Shown one piece after another: positions 18,427 to 28,253 of a stretch of 64,000 nt of DNA. The position numbers were made by a program, and so were the translations under genes. Positions within the stretch are counted from its first letter, which is position 1. The number at the start of each line of letters is the position of its first letter. A model generated the notes under the pieces. It saw nothing but the letters and a program-made list of their open reading frames with translations. It was not told the origin of the DNA and did not search any database. Source of the stretch: Neisseriaceae bacterium PsAf (GTDB lineage: Bacteria; Pseudomonadota; Gammaproteobacteria; Burkholderiales; Neisseriaceae); the NCBI GenBank assembly GCA_017114885.1, contig WNLJ01000015.1:62001-126000 (forward strand), written 5' to 3'.

Positions 18427-21400
18427 TTAAAATTCGTAACGATACCCTATTGAATAGGATAAATTCTTACTCTTAGCTTTGTTTTTGTCAATACTATAAT
18501 TAACCGAAGTGGTAATTTTAGAATTCTTATCTAACTTGAATTGTACTGTTGGTTTAATTTCCACCCACAAACTAGAATCTTTTACCAAACGATTTGCTTC
18601 ACGAGTGAAAGTACTTGGGTAACGTTTCAAGCCACCTTCTCCCTCAATCTTATTTTTATTTTTGTTAACATTTTTATTTAAAGTAATATCAACGGTACCT
18701 CTCATAAATGCTGAATCATCTGGACAATCATCGGAAATTCTTACACCCACTGTCACCACATTCACATCTCGTTTTTGTTTCTTAAACTTCATAGCAGTAC
18801 TGGACATACCATCTTCTTCAAATCCATCCACTTCGTAACGGTTCTGACTGTATGCCAACATAGGTGCTACAATCCAACTATTGCCATATACTAAAAATTC
18901 ATACCCTGTTTCAATTCTAAAACCATAACTCTTACCCTTAGTTTCTGAATGTTCAACTCGGGCATGCTCTCCCAAAGGAATCGTTCGCTTGATATTATCA
19001 AATTGAGTATGGGCAAAAGAAACATTGCCGTTAATCCACCACGGTCCAACTGTATATTGAGCAAAGCCTGTTAATCCCAAATCTTGCTGATCATATTTTA
19101 AGGTGTGATGTGGTTTCATTTTACTTAAACCTAATGAGCCCATCACGCCAATATCCAATTCTTGGAACGGACGATAACCTACTCCTATATTCAAACCGCT
19201 ATAAACCACAGCCTTATTGTTTAAAGAACGGCTTTGTTTACTATAGCCACCAGAAAAACCACCAAACACATAAGTTTGCCCTTGACCTTCATAAGGTCTC
19301 GCATTAATACGAGTCAATTCACTTAACAAGTAGTCTTGTCTTGCCTTCGTACCAGTTTCTAATGAACGGCTCAAACCAGTCATATAAGCAGGCGCATTAA
19401 CTGTAGCAATTGCATATTCTGCAATGATACGGTGCATTAAAGCGCTTGGGTGATGCCAGTCAGTATACATATAACGACGTCCATCGTTACCATGATAATA
19501 AACGTCTCCTTCATCACAAGCAGGTGCTACTTGTCCAATAGTACATTCAGGGACCAATATTTCATCAATACCATAAATTAATGGATTGTCCATTACTTCT
19601 TGGAATAATCCATCAATATCCAATTGAACAACATTATTACCATCAACTTGAGCGGTACGGTTGGCCTGTGCTTGATTAAACCAACGAGTAACATTATTCG
19701 ATGCATTAAATACTTTATCAAAATAAAAAGCCACTAATTCTCTTGGTATAAATGGATATCTATGATGGATCGCATTAATATTGTTTTCACGGAAATACGC
19801 AATCCCACCACCATTTGCTAAGTCACCAACTCTATTTGCTGGATTTCTCAAGAAATCATCTTGAGCTTTCATCAACCAACCACCCACATTTAAAAAGTTT
19901 AATGGAGTTCCATTAGTGAATAAGCCTAAATCCATAGTAGATTCCAACAAAACACCAGGGAAAGCTGTATAAGCAGGGCTTGGTAAATTCATGACAAAGA
20001 TAGGACCTTCAGCCCCGTGATCAATTAACTTCTGAGCTAATATGCCTGACATATCTGCTTTATCATTCATATAAGCCTGCATATAAGCCTGATTAGGTGT
20101 TGGTCCATTTAACAATACTGACCAGTTACCAGGATTGAGCACTGCGTATTGAATATCACTGGTTAAATCATTACCACCCCCCCAAATCACAAACGCATCA
20201 TCTTTATGAGCAACCCCTGAATTCTTTTCCAAATAACGATCAACCTGATCTTTTAATGAATCTCTAGGAATAATCCAACTCATTGGGTCCAATGGATCAT
20301 TACGCAATACCGCACCCGACATCGCATAATTTGCCCCACCAAAACGTTCTGGTGTAATCACTTTACCTGTCAGAACTAGTGATAAGTATGAATTGTAGAA
20401 TACATACGGATTACCATCTGCCATATAGATAGAACCACGACCAAAAGAGCCAGTATCTGATAATGAGTCACCAAAAGTAACTAAATTTCTAAATTCAAAA
20501 TCGCCATAATCTGCAAAATAATCATACTCATGAAAGCCATATTTCCAGTTGCTTAAGCGTTTTGGTCCAAATAACCTAAAAGATAATCCGCCAATGCTTG
20601 CTGATGCAAAAGGTCCCATGACACTGACCTGACTGGCACTCGGCGCCAATGATGAACTACTTGGCAATCCACTTGCTAAAGAAGGCAGTCCACTGCTAAT
20701 TGGTGTCCAAGAACTACTAGATGAAGCAGGTAAGGCACTAGATGCAGTAATAGGAGCCAATGGAATCATGCTACTAGAAATAGGACCTGCCATGCTAGAA
20801 ACAGGAATCAATGAAGAATTCAAAGCTGAACTTGTACCAATTAAACCAGCAGAAGATTTAAATGGCAAGGAAGAGGCTAAACTTGGTGCACTACTAATAG
20901 AATTCAACAAAGACATCGAAGACATTGAACTAGAAGTCACAGCACTAGATGACAAAAACATTCCAGTTGGTGCCAATCCTGGCAAACTGGCTGAACCAGC
21001 AGAACTAAGAGAACTACCTATACTAGAAACAACTGAACTTGGTACGACCGATAAAGAAGCCGCTATATTGGAAGACTGAATAGGCATGGACGATATCAAA
21101 CCCAAGCCGCTTGATAAGCTGCTATAAAACGGTAAACCCGATGCAGATACTGAACTTGCTAAAGATAGTCCTGACAAACCCATAGAAGATGGAATAAAAC
21201 TTAAACTACCTAGTCCAGATATAGAGGCAGGAATAGCACCTAAGGAAGAAGCTATTACCCCACTAGAAATTGATGATGCCAATGGAATGACTGAACTTGG
21301 GATTAATAAAGCACTAGAAGCAGAAGTAGACAATAAAGCACTTGAACTTAATGGCAAAACAGGCGCTAATGATGAACTAGCTATAAAAACGGAAGATACT

Positions 21401-24400
21401 CCACCACTTAATGCAGAAATGGTTGCTAATAAAGAAACAGGTAAAAATCCAAAAAAAGATACCACGCCAAAAGCCAGGAATAAACCAGAAGTAACTGCAG
21501 TTACCATTGATAAAATCCCTACAACACTAGTTATTGGCGCTACAACAATTGAACTCGGATTAATTAAAGAAGATAAGCCTAAAGAAAAAGTAGAAATCGT
21601 AGGCAACACCAACCCTAATTCTGAAGAAAATATTCCACTAAATATAGAACTTGCTATGCCCAATCCTGATGCTAATGAAATAGCACCTAATGTAGTAGAA
21701 GATGCAATCGCACTTATCGGAGATAGAGAAATCGATAACGGCGAAAGCAAACTAACTACCATAGAGTAATAAGCAGATACGCCAGGAATCAAAGATCCTA
21801 AACCAGATACTAATGAACTGGCAGCAGTAGACCCTGCTAGACTTGCCAATCCAATGGCGCTTAATGCTGGTAATCCTATGATACTCGCTATACTATTTAC
21901 ACCTGAACCAAAACTGCTTGAAATCAATGTAGAAGGACTTGCCAAACTAACTGATGAAGTAATTCCACTCGCCGGCACCATAAATAAAACTGAAGGCAGC
22001 GCACTCACCAAAGAAACAGGAGCAGCTAAACTACTAAAGCTTAAACCTAACGGTGCTGTAGATGAATTAAGGGCAATCGACGAAAACATTCCCCCTAAAG
22101 ATAAAGTTGCTAAAGGAGGCACACTCAAAAGTGCAGAAGAAGTTCCAAATCCAAGTGTACTCAAAGCACTACTTAAAGTAACACTTAACGGAATTAAATT
22201 TGGCAGTAAAGAAATAGAAGAAAGTATCTTACCTGAACTGTCAATCAAACTACTAGAAGTACTCAATCCTAAATTAATTATTGATGCGGAAGAACCTACC
22301 AAAGGTCCTGATAAGGAAGCCGGGATAGAGGTAATTGGTGCCAAAGAGGAAACGATAGAACTAGCACCAAAACCATACGCTGGAATAAAACTTAAAGAAC
22401 TCAACCAACTTAATTGCGACACAGAAGCAGAAGAACTTGTTAAAAAGCTACTTTGTAATAATGAGCTAGTGAGTAAACTAGATCCTGCTGTGGATACACT
22501 TGCTAGAGAAGTCGCTGGAATCAAAGAAATACCAGAAAAAGGAAGTATCGAACTCGAAACAATAGCACTCGATGACGATGACCATAACAACCCAGCAGCA
22601 ACACTGGTGCTTCCTAATCCGGAAAGTAAAGGTCCGCCCGACAATGAAGGGATGCTGGAACTGGCACCAAGTGTTTGTGATAATGAAGCTGAACCTAATA
22701 ATGATAAGCCAATAGACGGCGTAATTGAAGAAACAACCGGCATACCACTTACCGAAATAGGATTTAGAAATGACAATGAAGCACTGCCACTACCAAGACT
22801 TGAAAAACTGCTTTGACTACTTAAAGCAGCACCTAACCCACTGGATATCATCGAAGCAATAAAAGGAGATGCTGAAATCAAAGATGGTACAGAAGATATA
22901 CTTAATGGCACCGAAGAACTAGAAAGAATTGGTACTAATACACTAGAAGGAGTCAATGAAGAAGCCACACTAGAACCAATACTGTAACTTATTTGTGCTG
23001 ACGGCACCCATGAAGAACTTAATGCTGACAAACTATAAATAGAACTGATACCAGCAGATAATCCAGATAAACTGGCTAAAATCAATAAAGGAACCCCAGA
23101 AAATAAAGCAACAGAAAAACTACTTGCTGATAAAATAGAACTTGGTAATGAAGTCAATCCACTCGAAACACTACTAGAAAATTCTAGCCCAGATAAACTT
23201 AATAAAGCAGTTGACGAAATACTAAAAGGTATAGCAGCAACTAGAGTAACTAATGCTGAAATGCCTGCTCCAATAAACGCGCTTGACGCTGAAAATAATG
23301 CTGGAATAGACGATGAACTCAAGATAGGTCCAACTATCGAGCCGCCTAATATTGAAATAGAAGGCACTAAAGATAATGCAGAAGCACCCCCTGATGAAGC
23401 AAGAGAAGCTCCCACAAAAAATACGCCTAAACTCAATGCAGGCAACACGGTGAATAAAGATGATACTAATGGTGCTGCTAAAGAAGACACAATAGAACTT
23501 GTCGCCAATCCTAAATCGACCAAAGACAAAACAGTGCTAGGCACAGAAAAAGAAGCAGAGGACAAACTTAATGCCGAAGGGATAACAAAACTCGATAAAG
23601 AACTCAATCCTGCCACACTACTAATCGCCGATGAAGCACCTAAAATCAAAGAAGCACTACTTGATAATGGTGCAAGACTCCATGAGGCGACAGAGCTACT
23701 TTCTAATATTGATTTACCAACAACAGAAACAGAAATACCCCAACCCACACTCGAAATCAAGGTACTCACTATCGATGAACTCAAAGTTCCTGCAGAAGAA
23801 ATCAATGAGGGAGCCGCCGAACTTAATAATGGCAATCCCGAAATAACAGAAACCGGTAATAAAGATGCAAATCCAGAAGAACTTAATACTGAAGATGGAA
23901 CACTCAAACTTCCCAGTAATAACTTAGCACTTCCTATGCTTGCCAAGGTAGAAGACATGGTAAAAAATTCAGCTGGAACCGATGAGCTCGAACCAAATGA
24001 AAATCTAGACAACATGGAACTATTTAATGAACTCCAGCCAAATGGCATACTTGCTAATAAAGACAATGAACCCGATAAAAAGCCACCAGAGGAATTAAGA
24101 GGCACAGATAAAATTGAAAATAATCCAGAACCGAAAGCTGCTATTGAACTGCCCAGAGTAGCAAATGCTAAAAAGCTAAATAGCGTCACTGATGAAGTAA
24201 AAATAACAATTGGCACAAGGGAAGTTGATAATAAAGAAGATGCTAAAGATAAATCCGCTAATCCTGATGGAATTAATCCCAGAGAAGAAATACCTAACAA
24301 GCTAGAAGCAACACCACTTGACAATAAGCTGGTTGATAATGCAGAAACAACAATACTATTACGTAATGACAATGCTCCCGATATCAATGATGAACTTGAC

Positions 24401-25467
24401 GTTAACGATGAGGGAATAGACATTAATATGGATGGTACAGAAGCAGACACTAGTGAAGATTTAATACTGTCAATTCCCGAAGAAACCAATGCAGAGCTAG
24501 GTGCTATAGTAGACAACGTGCTCGAAAGTAAACTAGAAGTCGCTAAAGTTGTGGTAACAACTGCCGAAGAAACAGAAGGTGTATTCGACAACAAACTACT
24601 ACTTAAGCTCAAAGGAAGTGCACTAGACCCTAGTAAAATAGCACTACTAAAAGGAAGAAAACTAAGAATAGAGCCTGAAGATTTAATTGGCAACAATAAA
24701 GGAGAAAGAGGCGCTAAAATACTATAAAGAGAAGATGCTGATAAACTTGAAGTAAAAACAGATAAACCAGAGGTTGTTAAAGCAGTCATACTGGCCAAAC
24801 TAGCCAAAGAAGTGCTGGATAAGGATTGTATTGATATCGAAAAAGGTAGGCTTATTAAAGAACTAACATGAGAAGCTGTTAATACACTTCCTAAACTAGT
24901 CAAACTACTTACCGGCCCACTTAAAATAGAAAACGAACTCGCTGCTTTGACCGTATTCAAACTGTTTAAAAGAGCTGAAGATGTTAACAAAGGAAGTGCT
25001 GCACTTTCCCCAAAACGAATTTCATCTCTAAATAATCCTGTCAATTTAGCATCACGTTCAGGCTTTTTCATTTCTGAAATTTGAGGAATAGAAGCTTGAT
25101 CTCTCCCATCATTACCGATAAAGCCTGCAACAATCAAGCTCCCTTGCAATACTGCTGCAGCGATAGCGCCAGTATTAGAGCATTCTTCACATAATTCGTC
25201 ATAATCGACAATTTTTATCGCTTTATCTTCAATAACTACTGGATCTAACTCAGTATATCCTTTTGTCTCTTGAGTTTGAGAAGGTGGTGTTGGTGTACTG
25301 GATGGATAAGGTTTATTAATAGGCTCAATAACATGCTCCATACTTGATGATGGCACATCTTCTTCTTGTATGGGAATAACAATCTCTTGGTTATCCGCCA
25401 ACGCTAAAGATGAAACGAAACTAGATGCCACCACAAAACAAATTTGTTTTTGGTTTAAACTGACCAC
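18427..25467 (-). CDS. Giant Ser-rich autotransporter with GDSL esterase domain (copy 2)
   Basis: This 2346-residue secreted protein has the same plan as copy 1. The GTG start at 25467 is preceded by AAGGAG. A signal peptide (ending near SLALA) is followed by a Pro/Thr-rich linker and a module with CEEC near residue 92 (CEECSNTGAIAAAVLQGSL), the counterpart of CC in copy 1. About 1470 residues of Ser/Leu/Ala/Ile/Val-rich sequence follow, longer than in copy 1 and poorly alignable with it. The GDSL domain has GDSLSDTG near residue 1666, GGGNDLT near 1762 and DWHHPSALMH near 2004. The barrel starts near 2065 and ends in SIGYRYEF. The catalytic triad residues are present. The 10-residue repeat and the internal duplication of copy 1 are absent. 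The two genes arose by tandem duplication; their C-terminal halves remain very similar, while the Ser-rich parts have diverged. Known GDSL autotransporters (EstA type) lack such a Ser-rich region as far as I know. Confidence 0.9.
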   Translation of the reverse strand: MVSLNQKQICFVVASSFVSSLALADNQEIVIPIQEEDVPSSSMEHVIEPINKPYPSSTPTPPSQTQETKGYTELDPVVIEDKAIKIVDYDELCEECSNTGAIAAAVLQGSLIVAGFIGNDGRDQASIPQISEMKKPERDAKLTGLFRDEIRFGESAALPLLTSSALLNSLNTVKAASSFSILSGPVSSLTSLGSVLTASHVSSLISLPFSISIQSLSSTSLASLASMTALTTSGLSVFTSSLSASSLYSILAPLSPLLLPIKSSGSILSFLPFSSAILLGSSALPLSLSSSLLSNTPSVSSAVVTTTLATSSLLSSTLSTIAPSSALVSSGIDSIKSSLVSASVPSILMSIPSSLTSSSSLISGALSLRNSIVVSALSTSLLSSGVASSLLGISSLGLIPSGLADLSLASSLLSTSLVPIVIFTSSVTLFSFLAFATLGSSIAAFGSGLFSILSVPLNSSGGFLSGSLSLLASMPFGWSSLNSSMLSRFSFGSSSSVPAEFFTMSSTLASIGSAKLLLGSLSVPSSVLSSSGFASLLPVSVISGLPLLSSAAPSLISSAGTLSSSIVSTLISSVGWGISVSVVGKSILESSSVASWSLAPLSSSASLILGASSAISSVAGLSSLSSFVIPSALSLSSASFSVPSTVLSLVDLGLATSSIVSSLAAPLVSSLFTVLPALSLGVFFVGASLASSGGASALSLVPSISILGGSIVGPILSSSSIPALFSASSAFIGAGISALVTLVAAIPFSISSTALLSLSGLEFSSSVSSGLTSLPSSILSASSFSVALFSGVPLLILASLSGLSAGISSIYSLSALSSSWVPSAQISYSIGSSVASSLTPSSVLVPILSSSSVPLSISSVPSLISASPFIASMISSGLGAALSSQSSFSSLGSGSASLSFLNPISVSGMPVVSSITPSIGLSLLGSASLSQTLGASSSIPSLSGGPLLSGLGSTSVAAGLLWSSSSSAIVSSSILPFSGISLIPATSLASVSTAGSSLLTSSLLQSSFLTSSSASVSQLSWLSSLSFIPAYGFGASSIVSSLAPITSIPASLSGPLVGSSASIINLGLSTSSSLIDSSGKILSSISLLPNLIPLSVTLSSALSTLGFGTSSALLSVPPLATLSLGGMFSSIALNSSTAPLGLSFSSLAAPVSLVSALPSVLFMVPASGITSSVSLASPSTLISSSFGSGVNSIASIIGLPALSAIGLASLAGSTAASSLVSGLGSLIPGVSAYYSMVVSLLSPLSISLSPISAIASSTTLGAISLASGLGIASSIFSGIFSSELGLVLPTISTFSLGLSSLINPSSIVVAPITSVVGILSMVTAVTSGLFLAFGVVSFFGFLPVSLLATISALSGGVSSVFIASSSLAPVLPLSSSALLSTSASSALLIPSSVIPLASSISSGVIASSLGAIPASISGLGSLSFIPSSMGLSGLSLASSVSASGLPFYSSLSSGLGLISSMPIQSSNIAASLSVVPSSVVSSIGSSLSSAGSASLPGLAPTGMFLSSSAVTSSSMSSMSLLNSISSAPSLASSLPFKSSAGLIGTSSALNSSLIPVSSMAGPISSSMIPLAPITASSALPASSSSSWTPISSGLPSLASGLPSSSSLAPSASQVSVMGPFASASIGGLSFRLFGPKRLSNWKYGFHEYDYFADYGDFEFRNLVTFGDSLSDTGSFGRGSIYMADGNPYVFYNSYLSLVLTGKVITPERFGGANYAMSGAVLRNDPLDPMSWIIPRDSLKDQVDRYLEKNSGVAHKDDAFVIWGGGNDLTSDIQYAVLNPGNWSVLLNGPTPNQAYMQAYMNDKADMSGILAQKLIDHGAEGPIFVMNLPSPAYTAFPGVLLESTMDLGLFTNGTPLNFLNVGGWLMKAQDDFLRNPANRVGDLANGGGIAYFRENNINAIHHRYPFIPRELVAFYFDKVFNASNNVTRWFNQAQANRTAQVDGNNVVQLDIDGLFQEVMDNPLIYGIDEILVPECTIGQVAPACDEGDVYYHGNDGRRYMYTDWHHPSALMHRIIAEYAIATVNAPAYMTGLSRSLETGTKARQDYLLSELTRINARPYEGQGQTYVFGGFSGGYSKQSRSLNNKAVVYSGLNIGVGYRPFQELDIGVMGSLGLSKMKPHHTLKYDQQDLGLTGFAQYTVGPWWINGNVSFAHTQFDNIKRTIPLGEHARVEHSETKGKSYGFRIETGYEFLVYGNSWIVAPMLAYSQNRYEVDGFEEDGMSSTAMKFKKQKRDVNVVTVGVRISDDCPDDSAFMRGTVDITLNKNVNKNKNKIEGEGGLKRYPSTFTREANRLVKDSSLWVEIKPTVQFKLDKNSKITTSVNYSIDKNKAKSKNLSYSIGYRYEF

Positions 25468-25690
25468 TCTCTACTCCTTTAAGTCTCTAAGCTAAAATAT
25501 ATACCTATGCACTACAACCTAACGCACAAGCATTATTTAATTATAAATTATGCATAACAAAAGGCTCACCCCATTGTAACTTTAATAATATAACAAGTTA
25601 CTAGCAAGCAAGCCACAAGAACAAACTTAGTAAATAATTATCAATTAGAGTGTTGTTATCTAACAACGATAACTACATTATAACAGCATA

Positions 25691-27346
25691 CTACATTGCT
25701 GAATAATTTGGACCACCGCCTCCTTCTGGACAAGTCCAAGTGATATTTTGTGTTGGATCCTTAATATCACATGTCTTACAATGTAGACAGTTTTGAGAGT
25801 TAATCTGCAAACGAGGCTTACCCTCTTCTTCTACAATTTCATACACCCCCGCAGGACAGTAACGTGTCTCAGGAGAATCATAAACCTTATAGTTGACCGA
25901 AATAGCTACCTCAGGATTACTCAATTTTAAGTGGCACGGTTGATTTTCCTCATGGTTGGTACTAGATAAGAATACACTCGATAATCGATCAAAACTAATT
26001 TTTCCATCAGGTTTAGGATAATCTATTTTTTTCGCCTTATCCTTAGACAAAAGGCTTTCGTTATCGGCTTTGTGGTGTTTTATTGTCCATGAACCTCTAC
26101 CTTTTAGAAAGTAATCCTCTAAACCACTGTACGCCATAGCTGGCCATAAAGTCCATTTAAATGCTGGGCGATAGTTACGCACTGCTTTTAATTCAGTATA
26201 TAACCAGCTTTGTTCAAATAATTTTTGATAAGAAGTCGCCTCTTTGGAGGTAGTATAAGATTCTTGCGAAGGCTCCAAAACATCCCATACCGCTTCAGCA
26301 GCCAACATTCCTGATTTAATAGCCGTATGAGAACCTTTAATCCTTGGTACATTCAAGAAACCAGCAGCATCACCAACCAAGACACCACCAGGAAAACTTA
26401 ATTTAGGCAAACTTTGAAATCCCCCCTCGTTAATCGCTCTGGCCCCATACGATATTCGACGACCACCTTCTAGGTATTTTTTAATTTCTGGATGTAACTT
26501 ATATCTTTGAAATTCTTCAAAAGGAGACATATAAGGATTGTTATAATCCAACCCTATCACATAACCAATATAAATCTTATTATCTTGCATGTGGTACATA
26601 AAAGAACCACCATACACATTCATAGGCAAGGGCCAACCAACCGTATGCATCACAAGCCCCTCTTGATGTTGATTTTCAGGAACTTCCCAGATTTCTTTAA
26701 TCCCTATACCATAGGTCTGAACATCAGAATCCTTGTCCAAATTAAATTTTCTTAATAACGTTTTGGTTAAACTTCCCCTACATCCCTCTGAAAAAATAGT
26801 TTGTTGTGCCAATAACTCCATTCCTGGTTGATAGGCATCAGTTGGTTTTCCATCTGCACCAACTCCCATATCACCCGTCAAAATTCCTTTGACTGTACCG
26901 TCTTCATGGTATAAAACTTCAGCCGCCGGAAAGCCAGGATAGATTTCCACACCCATATTTTCAGCTTGTTCTGCTAGCCATTTGCAAACCAAACCAAGAC
27001 TAATAATATAGTTGTTTTCATTATGAAAACTAGGAGGCGTCGGTAATTTAAAAGCTTTGTTTTTGGTTAAAAACATCAAGCGATCTTGCTTTACTTCACA
27101 AGTTAGAGGGGCGCCTAAATCTTTCCAATTAGGAATAAGCTCAGTAATGGCTTTAGGATCCATAATCGCACCCGAGATAATATGCGCTCCCACTTCAGAG
27201 CCTTTTTCTACCACACAAATGTTGATTTCTTTATTTTGCTCTTGTGCTAGTTGTTTTAAGCGAATTGCAGCACTTAGTCCAGACGGACCTGCACCCACAA
27301 TAACTACATCAAATTGCATACTATCTCTAACAATGTCTTGGCTCAT
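25691..27346 (-). CDS. Electron transfer flavoprotein-ubiquinone oxidoreductase
   Basis: ETF-QO passes electrons from reduced electron-transfer flavoprotein to ubiquinone at the membrane. The 551-residue protein has an N-terminal FAD-binding motif GAGPSG, then the quinone- and FAD-binding body (VGWPLPMNVYGGSFMYH; GGFQSLPKLSFPGGVLVGDA). The C-terminal ferredoxin-like domain has the cysteines for a 4Fe-4S cluster in CPAGVYE, CLHCKTCDIKD and TCPEGGGGP. A good ribosome site (AAGGAA) lies before the ATG. Its electron donor genes etfAB are not in the window. It stands alone between the autotransporters and the exporter gene. Confidence 0.95.
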   Translation of the reverse strand: MSQDIVRDSMQFDVVIVGAGPSGLSAAIRLKQLAQEQNKEINICVVEKGSEVGAHIISGAIMDPKAITELIPNWKDLGAPLTCEVKQDRLMFLTKNKAFKLPTPPSFHNENNYIISLGLVCKWLAEQAENMGVEIYPGFPAAEVLYHEDGTVKGILTGDMGVGADGKPTDAYQPGMELLAQQTIFSEGCRGSLTKTLLRKFNLDKDSDVQTYGIGIKEIWEVPENQHQEGLVMHTVGWPLPMNVYGGSFMYHMQDNKIYIGYVIGLDYNNPYMSPFEEFQRYKLHPEIKKYLEGGRRISYGARAINEGGFQSLPKLSFPGGVLVGDAAGFLNVPRIKGSHTAIKSGMLAAEAVWDVLEPSQESYTTSKEATSYQKLFEQSWLYTELKAVRNYRPAFKWTLWPAMAYSGLEDYFLKGRGSWTIKHHKADNESLLSKDKAKKIDYPKPDGKISFDRLSSVFLSSTNHEENQPCHLKLSNPEVAISVNYKVYDSPETRYCPAGVYEIVEEEGKPRLQINSQNCLHCKTCDIKDPTQNITWTCPEGGGGPNYSAM

Positions 27347-27456
27347 GTGTTTTCCTTATTTTTAATTGCTCTTATTATGTATTTTGTTTTAAAGCAACAT
27401 TAATTATCTGATCATTCTGAAATTTAGAATATGATAACAAAAATGGAATTTTCAAT

Positions 27457-28024
27457 CTAATAAAAGAATAGAGTAATTACTCCTAATATGATAAAACAAG
27501 CTGCTGATAAGTATCGAATCCAATCAGTCGGAATCTTACTTAAAAACTTATCTCCTAAATAAACTGCGGGAACATTGGCGGCCATAACCCCAAGTGTACT
27601 GGCCAACATCACCCACCACATACTTTGATACTGGCTGGCTAGAAAAATAGTGGCGATTTGTGTTTTATCACCCATTTCGCCTAAGAAAAAAACCAAAAAG
27701 GTACTAATAAAAGCACCTCTTTTCATTGAAGCACCTAGAATATCTTCTTCTTCATCATTTTCTGGAATCAACATCCACAAACCAATTAATATAAAACCGA
27801 TTGCTGTAATCCAAATTAACCAAGGTCCTTTTAAAAAATCACTCAACCAGGTTCCAAACCAAGCAGATATTAAGTGATTTAACGCAATACCTGAAAGCAT
27901 GCCAAGTACAATAGCTTTCTTATTTTGAAATCTAGCAGCCAATAATAGGGTTAAAATTTGCGTTTTATCACCCATTTCTGCTAAAAAAAACAGTACCAAA
28001 GGAAACCAGTAACATTTGCAACAT
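27457..28024 (-). CDS. UPF0016/GDT1-family metal exporter, frameshifted in an 8-T run
   Basis: This small membrane protein family (TMEM165/GDT1; MneA in Vibrio) exports manganese. Two copies of the family motif are seen: AEMGDKTQILTLLLAARF near the start and GEMGDKTQIATIFLASQ in the middle, with six predicted helices. The natural start is the ATG at 28024, with a strong AAAGGAG 8 bases upstream, giving MLQMLLVSFGTVF. The frame then breaks in a run of eight T (27983-27990 on this strand). Removing one T gives SFGTVFLAEMGDKTQ, exactly the family sequence. The main open frame therefore runs 27457-27999 without its true start. This may be an assembly error, slippage-tolerant expression or a real mutation. 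A manganese riboswitch lies upstream, which supports the manganese role. Predicted length after repair is 188 residues. Confidence 0.85.
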
Positions 28025-28040
28025 TAAAGATACTCCTTTA

Positions 28041-28101
28041 GGTGAGCGAAACAAACAAGATACTTCAATAACCGCTCACCACGAGTTATTAAAATATCTT
28101 G
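28041..28101 (-). promoter_or_regulatory. Expression platform: alternative stems next to the exporter ribosome site
   Basis: Between the riboswitch and the exporter start, three pairings are possible in the mRNA. CAAGATA (28095-28101) pairs with TATCTTG (28056-28062). Nested inside, AATAAC (28085-28090) pairs with GTTATT (28067-28072). The loop sequence GGTGAGCG (28073-28080) can pair with CGCTCACC (28041-28048), one base before the ribosome site TAAAGGAG. The first pairing uses bases of the riboswitch P1 stem, so the two exclude each other. The third could form an alternative hairpin or a pseudoknot and would press against the ribosome site. Confidence 0.65.
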
Positions 28102-28204
28102 AGTCTCGTCAATCTTAAGAAGCTTAAGACATCATTACCATGAACTCATCGTTCAAATATGTTGATAATGATTTTGATTTTGTCAAGCGACTACTCCCTC
28201 AAGA
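28097..28204 (-). promoter_or_regulatory. yybP-ykoY manganese riboswitch aptamer
   Basis: The leader of the UPF0016 gene matches the yybP-ykoY (manganese-sensing) aptamer plan. P1 is TCTTGAG (28198-28204) with CTCAAGA (28097-28103). The conserved loop GGAGTAG follows P1 immediately (28191-28197). A central arm pairs ATCATTA with TAATGAT (28166-28172 with 28131-28137) and contains the conserved TCAACATA and a small TGAAC/GTTCA hairpin. A second hairpin, TCTTAAG-loop-CTTAAGA (28113-28129), precedes the conserved CGAGAC just before the P1 3' strand. The match was made by eye; a covariance search would settle it. Genes under this riboswitch are typically manganese exporters, as here, and are induced by manganese. 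Confidence 0.82.
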
Positions 28205-28253
28205 GTATGAGGCACTCATTCTAACAAAAAAAATAACCTTGTTAAATAAAAAA

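Noticed and set aside
23261-24727. Long open frame (488 codons) on the plus strand inside autotransporter copy 2, and smaller ones at 21287-21769 and 21854-22816
   Set aside because: Same effect of the Ser-rich codon bias. The composition tracks the antisense of Ser, Leu and Ala codons and no promoter or ribosome site is seen.
11382-25467. Serine-rich proteins considered as Gram-positive-type SRRP adhesins acquired by transfer
   Set aside because: There is no LPXTG sorting signal or accessory Sec gene; both end in a Gram-negative beta-barrel with terminal Phe, and the gene pair fits the local AT content.
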